From Hyaloraphidium curvatum (lineage: Eukaryota > Monoblepharomycota > Hyaloraphidiomycetes > Hyaloraphidiales > Hyaloraphidiaceae): 64,000 nucleotides of DNA. The stretch spans positions 1,240,001 through 1,304,000 of the forward strand of contig JAIVFI010000002.1 of assembly GCA_025558095.1 (NCBI GenBank), written 5' to 3'. The notes beneath the pieces are model-generated. The model saw only the letters and a list, made by a program, of their open reading frames with translations, searched no databases and was not told the origin of the DNA. Below are positions 60,909 to 64,000 of the stretch, in pieces (position 1 is the first letter of the stretch; each line of letters starts with the position of its first letter). Both the position numbers and the translations under genes were made by a program.

Positions 60909-61369
60909 CTAATCGTCGGTTGTCTGGTTGTCGACGGGTTGGTGGACGACGGGTTGCTGGACGACGAACCCCTCCACCTCCGCGAACCCGGGACCCGGCT
61001 GCCTCGACGGGGTTCTAAAGCAGCGGACCTGCGACTGCCTGGCCGACGCCCCGCCAGCGCCGTCCCCGTCCGTCGCGTACCCATCCCCGTCCAGCTCCTC
61101 ATCCCCGGGCACCCCGCCGTCGCGGACCTCGAGCTCCGCGAGAGGTGCTTTCCAGGATGGCAAGCACGGTGCCGCCCGACTTGTCAATCGGCGAGGCTTT
61201 GGGTGATGCAGAGCTGCGAGAGATTCGGCATCTCCTGCAGCGCCCTGCCCAGGTCCTCCAAATCGTCGCGACGCGGTCCCCTCGAGGTCGACCCGCAGTG
61301 CAGCGCGAGCCGGTCCCCGGGGAGCCCCACGATCCTCGTTCCGCCCCATCGTCCCCTGCGTCGACGCAT
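60909..61369 (-). pseudogene. Possible degenerate leucine-rich-repeat gene
   Basis: Starting at 61369 the minus strand encodes L-E-D-L-G-R-A-L-Q-E-M-P-N-L-S-Q-L-C-I-T-Q-S before a stop. In the next frames come G-G-T-V-L-A-I-L-E and L-A-E-L-E-V-R-D-G-G-V-P-G-D-E-E-L-D, ending at 60909 with an acidic and Gln/Pro-rich tail. These pieces fit ribonuclease-inhibitor-type LRR units but need two frame changes and no introns fit. It is head-to-head with the adenylyltransferase gene (start codons 4 bp apart). Chance open frames in GC-rich DNA are a real alternative. Confidence 0.3.
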
Positions 61370-61373
61370 CCCA

Positions 61374-62468
61374 ATGGCGACCGACCACGGCTACCTCGAC
61401 GCCTCCGCCTCCCTCTCTTCCACCTCCCTCCACCCGCCCCTCGCCGCCGTGGCCGCCGCGTCGCGCCTGTGCCGCAAGTCGCTGCACGTGCGGCTCTCCC
61501 TCCCCGCGGAGCTGCTCGCCGCGGAGGGCATCTGGGACGCACACTGCTGCCTTGCGGAAATCTACGCGCACGCGGTGGATCCGCGTAGGCCGCTCCTGCG
61601 CGCCTACGTGTGGATCGACGGGGTGTCGGCGGACCCGCTGCTCGGGGGGCCGCTGCACCGCGGGGCGGATGAGGGCGACGATCACGCGTACTTTGCTACC
61701 GACGGCACGCCCGATGGCATTGTCGACGGTGTCGACGCGTCTTCGGCCGGCCGGACCGCGGGCCGGGTTGACCTGGACGCCTGCAACGCGTCGCGCTCCG
61801 CCGCCGGCCTCGCCCCGCTCCGCCCCCTCCCCGTCCCCCCATCTCCCCCCGCCACCGTCCCCCGCACTTCCTGCCCGTGGCCGCCCTCCCTCCTCGCCGA
61901 CCCCGCCCCCGCCGTGGCGACCGGCGGCTCCTTCGACCAGCTCCACGCGGGCCACCTCCTGCTGTTGAGCACGACCCTGCTATTGGCCCGCACGAGGGCG
62001 GAGGTCGCCATCGCGGACACGGCGAGCGCGCCGGGGATGCGGGAACTGGCGGCGGCCAAGGAAGCCGCGGCGCACATCCAGCCCGCGGAAGTGCGCGCCG
62101 CCGCCGCGCTGGAGTTCGCCCTCCGCTTCCGCCCGGGCATCCCCACCGCGGTTCCCGTCTGCGTCGACATGGCGTTCGCGGCCGTGGAGGCGCGGTACTT
62201 TCTCTGCACCGCCGAATCCCGCGGCACGATCGCCAAACAGGCCCCCGAGCGGCGCGCGGCGGGGTTGGAGCCGTTCGTGGGTGTGGAGTGCCTCGTTATC
62301 GCCCCCGGGAGGGTGATGCACGGAATAGCGGACGCGGCGGAGCTGAAGGGGGGAAAGTGGGGGGCCACGGTGATTAGGAGGCACCTCGAGGCGGGGGCGG
62401 CGGGGGCGGGCAGTGGCGGCGGGGCGGGAGGGACAGAGCCGGGGGCACGTGGGGAGGCGCAGCCGTAG
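61374..62468 (+). CDS. CAB4-like: Phosphopantetheine adenylyltransferase (coenzyme A synthesis)
   Basis: Intronless, 364 aa from the ATG at 61374. Transfers AMP to 4'-phosphopantetheine, the fourth step of CoA synthesis. The nucleotidyltransferase domain starts at about 182 with T-G-G-S-F-D-Q-L-H191-A-G-H194 (family T/H-x-G-H signature), then an I-A-D-T strand and C-V-E-C-L-V-I-A-P-like region with T-A-E-S-R-G-T-I. The first 180 residues are a poorly conserved N-terminal extension, as in yeast Cab4 and the animal CoA synthase first domain. The C-terminus is Gly/Ala-rich. No dephospho-CoA kinase domain follows, so it is the fungal monofunctional type. Confidence 0.87.
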   Translation: MATDHGYLDASASLSSTSLHPPLAAVAAASRLCRKSLHVRLSLPAELLAAEGIWDAHCCLAEIYAHAVDPRRPLLRAYVWIDGVSADPLLGGPLHRGADEGDDHAYFATDGTPDGIVDGVDASSAGRTAGRVDLDACNASRSAAGLAPLRPLPVPPSPPATVPRTSCPWPPSLLADPAPAVATGGSFDQLHAGHLLLLSTTLLLARTRAEVAIADTASAPGMRELAAAKEAAAHIQPAEVRAAAALEFALRFRPGIPTAVPVCVDMAFAAVEARYFLCTAESRGTIAKQAPERRAAGLEPFVGVECLVIAPGRVMHGIADAAELKGGKWGATVIRRHLEAGAAGAGSGGGAGGTEPGARGEAQP

Positions 62469-62517
62469 ATCGCCGGGGTGTGTGGAGCCCCCTGGACCTC
62501 CGCGGACGGATCCGCAA

Positions 62518-63403
62518 TCACAAGACGCCTGCGGCCCCCAGTCCGAACAACGCCGCGGCAGCAGCGCCGGCCCAGCCCGCGCCGACCCTCCCTCCCGCGG
62601 CGGGCTTGCTCGACGTCGTCGTGCTGGTGGTCACCACCGCCGTGGTCGACGCCGGCGCGGCCGTTGAGGTGGCAGTCGGTCCGGCCGTCGAGGTGGCAAG
62701 AGATGCCGACGCCGTCCTCGTCGCGGTTGCCGTTCCCGCCGCAACCACCTCGCAGCCCCCCTTGGTGCTCACGGTGAACCCGCTCGTGCACTTGTCCCCG
62801 AACTCGTAGCCGCCGCCCAGCGGGATGGAGCACGCGTCGTCCTTGTACAGCGCCACGGTGCCGTTGCCCGCGCCGCCGCACGAGACCTTGCTGGAGGAGG
62901 ATCGGGGATCAGCGCGGCCGAGGGGCGAGGCGGGCGGCGGTGTTACCCGTAGTACGAGACGCCGAAGAGGAACGACAGGTCCGCGCACGAGCCCGAGCGG
63001 AGCGCGAACCCCGCCACGGCGTCGGCGCACCCGGTGTCCTTGAACGCCTGGCCGACGAGGTCTGCGCGGGCGGGGTGCGGGATCAGCCGGTGTGTGCGAT
63101 CGGGGGCGATCGTCGCGGCCCACATGCGCCCGATGTGCCCGGCGGCAGCGCGGTGCCGGGGTCGGCGGCGGAGCACGTGGCGTTGACGGAGGTGCCGCCG
63201 TCCGACGCGCAGCCGTTGGTGACGGACGAGTTGAGGAAGGTGCAGTCCGGGTACGGCTTGGGGATCACGACGAGCGCGGTCGCGTTGCCGGCGCAGCTGC
63301 CGCCCGCGAACGTGGCCGTGGAGAGGAACACCGTCGCGACGGCGGGCGCCGCGGCGAGCGCGAGGAGAAGCAGGAGAACGGCCAGGCGGGCCGCAGTTGG
63401 CAT
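62518..63403 (-). CDS. Secreted, probably GPI-anchored cysteine-containing protein
   Basis: Three exons (63403-63124, 63061-62947, 62890-62518) give 255 aa. Signal peptide 1-23 (A-V-L-L-L-L-L-A-L-A-A-A-P-A-V-A), then a small domain with paired Cys (S-C-A-G-N-A-T, D-C-T, N-G-C-A, A-T-C-S, G-C-A-D, S-C-A-D-L, S-C-G-G-A-G-N-G-T-V, G-G-C-E-V), a Ser/Thr/Ala stalk (about 190-235) and a hydrophobic C-terminus without charged end (A-A-A-A-A-L-F-G-L-G-A-A-G-V-L), the layout of a GPI-anchor signal. N-glycosylation sites are present (N-A-T, N-S-S, N-G-T). Probably a wall or cell-surface protein. Not clearly related to S1-S3; family not recognised. Confidence 0.78.
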
Positions 63404-64000
63404 CGGAAGTTGGCGCTGGGCGGAGGGCGCGCGGGGCGGGTTGTGGAGCGTGTGGCGGTGGCGGCAGGGGGGGGCGGGAGATCACGTCCGGGTTTACGAG
63501 CCCGGCGGAAGATCCCCTCGGGTCTGGACCACCGTCAGCGCCCCCATGGAATAGCGTTTCGCTGGGCCAATCCTTTCCCAATGGCTACCGCAGTGGTACC
63601 TTACCTACGGTGGGCGGGCCTTTTTGCGCCTCGCGAATGGGCTGGAGGTGTCCCGGTCCGGTTCAGCTATCGCGGACACGGTTTCCGAATACCGCCGTCC
63701 ACCGGACAGGGCTCCGCTGCCGAGGATCTACCACGATTCACTATCCAGGAATGCGGTCGCACTCCTGCGAGCAGCTCGGTCGACGTTGTCTGATCTTCAT
63801 GGATTTCGGTGTTCGGATCTGGGGGAGGCTCGGGACGCCGGTGACCCACGCCAAGATTCCGTGCCGGACTAAGCTCTCTGCACGACGAAGAGGGACCCTC
63901 GTCCGCAAGGCGACAGCTCGATGAGCCATTGCCGATCCGCCCTCGACGCGTGCGGCTTATGCGGCAGGGGCAGCCTGCATATCCTTCGGAGTAAGCATCC
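63404..64000. other. Right end of window, no gene recognised
   Basis: 597 bp including the promoter of the GPI-type gene. Open frames here look like chance; a gene could begin beyond the window. Confidence 0.4.

Overview
The window looks like nuclear DNA from a GC-rich, intron-bearing fungus. Most genes carry short introns, typically 50-65 nt, with GTGAGT/GTGGGT-type donors and a CTGAC/CTAAC branch site about 15-25 nt before a YAG acceptor; joining exons on these signals gives clean family-length proteins (for example 224 aa for 1-Cys peroxiredoxin). Two Zn2Cys6 transcription factors and a type II (NDE/NDI) NADH dehydrogenase point to Fungi. A CABLES-type cyclin-box protein, a SUEL-type lectin module, a paraoxonase homologue and several MYND-finger genes are unusual for Dikarya, so an early-diverging (chytrid-like) lineage is the best inference; the species cannot be fixed from sequence alone. 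There is no rRNA, convincing tRNA, CRISPR array, transposase or prophage.

Layout. 1-9.2 kb: the 5' part of a large secreted SUEL-lectin protein, an F-box-like gene, a paraoxonase, an ankyrin-like gene with an in-frame stop, and PGM2-type phosphopentomutase/phosphoglucomutase. 9.2-26.3 kb: a segment bracketed by two nearly identical inverted HSP20 genes. The duplicated unit includes the divergent HSP20/SDR promoter, and at the second copy only a dead stub of the SDR remains. Between the copies are an intact SDR, a decaying array of MYND-finger paralogues plus one diverged MYND gene, a DUF6314 gene overlapping a small repeat protein, a membrane-anchored SOUL heme-binding protein, two tandem four-TM proteins (one broken by a 7-bp duplication) and a Zn2Cys6 regulator.

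26.4-46.5 kb: mostly intact housekeeping and stress genes: external NADH dehydrogenase, Gos1/GOS28 Golgi SNARE, glyoxalase-like VOC protein, Hsp110 co-chaperone, GlnA-type glutamine synthetase homologue, SDR, MOSC protein, steroid-5-alpha-reductase-like protein, 1-Cys peroxiredoxin, an unknown 183-aa protein, bestrophin-like channel and DJ-1/Hsp31-type protein. HSP20, Hsp110, DJ-1, peroxiredoxin, MOSC and alternative NADH dehydrogenase together give the window a proteostasis/redox flavour, but nothing shows they are co-regulated; they are separate genes on both strands.

46.6-64 kb: second Zn2Cys6 regulator, CABLES-type cyclin, epoxide hydrolase, GST-like protein, a frameshifted SDR, phosphopantetheine adenylyltransferase, a GPI-anchored wall-type protein, and three secreted cysteine-rich proteins (48.8-56.8 kb) that share an N-terminal module and a conserved intron but differ in their C-terminal halves. 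I do not recognise this last family and consider it the best candidate for something undescribed. A recurring theme is local gene duplication followed by decay: several copies carry single-base frameshifts or stops, which could be real pseudogenization or residual assembly errors.
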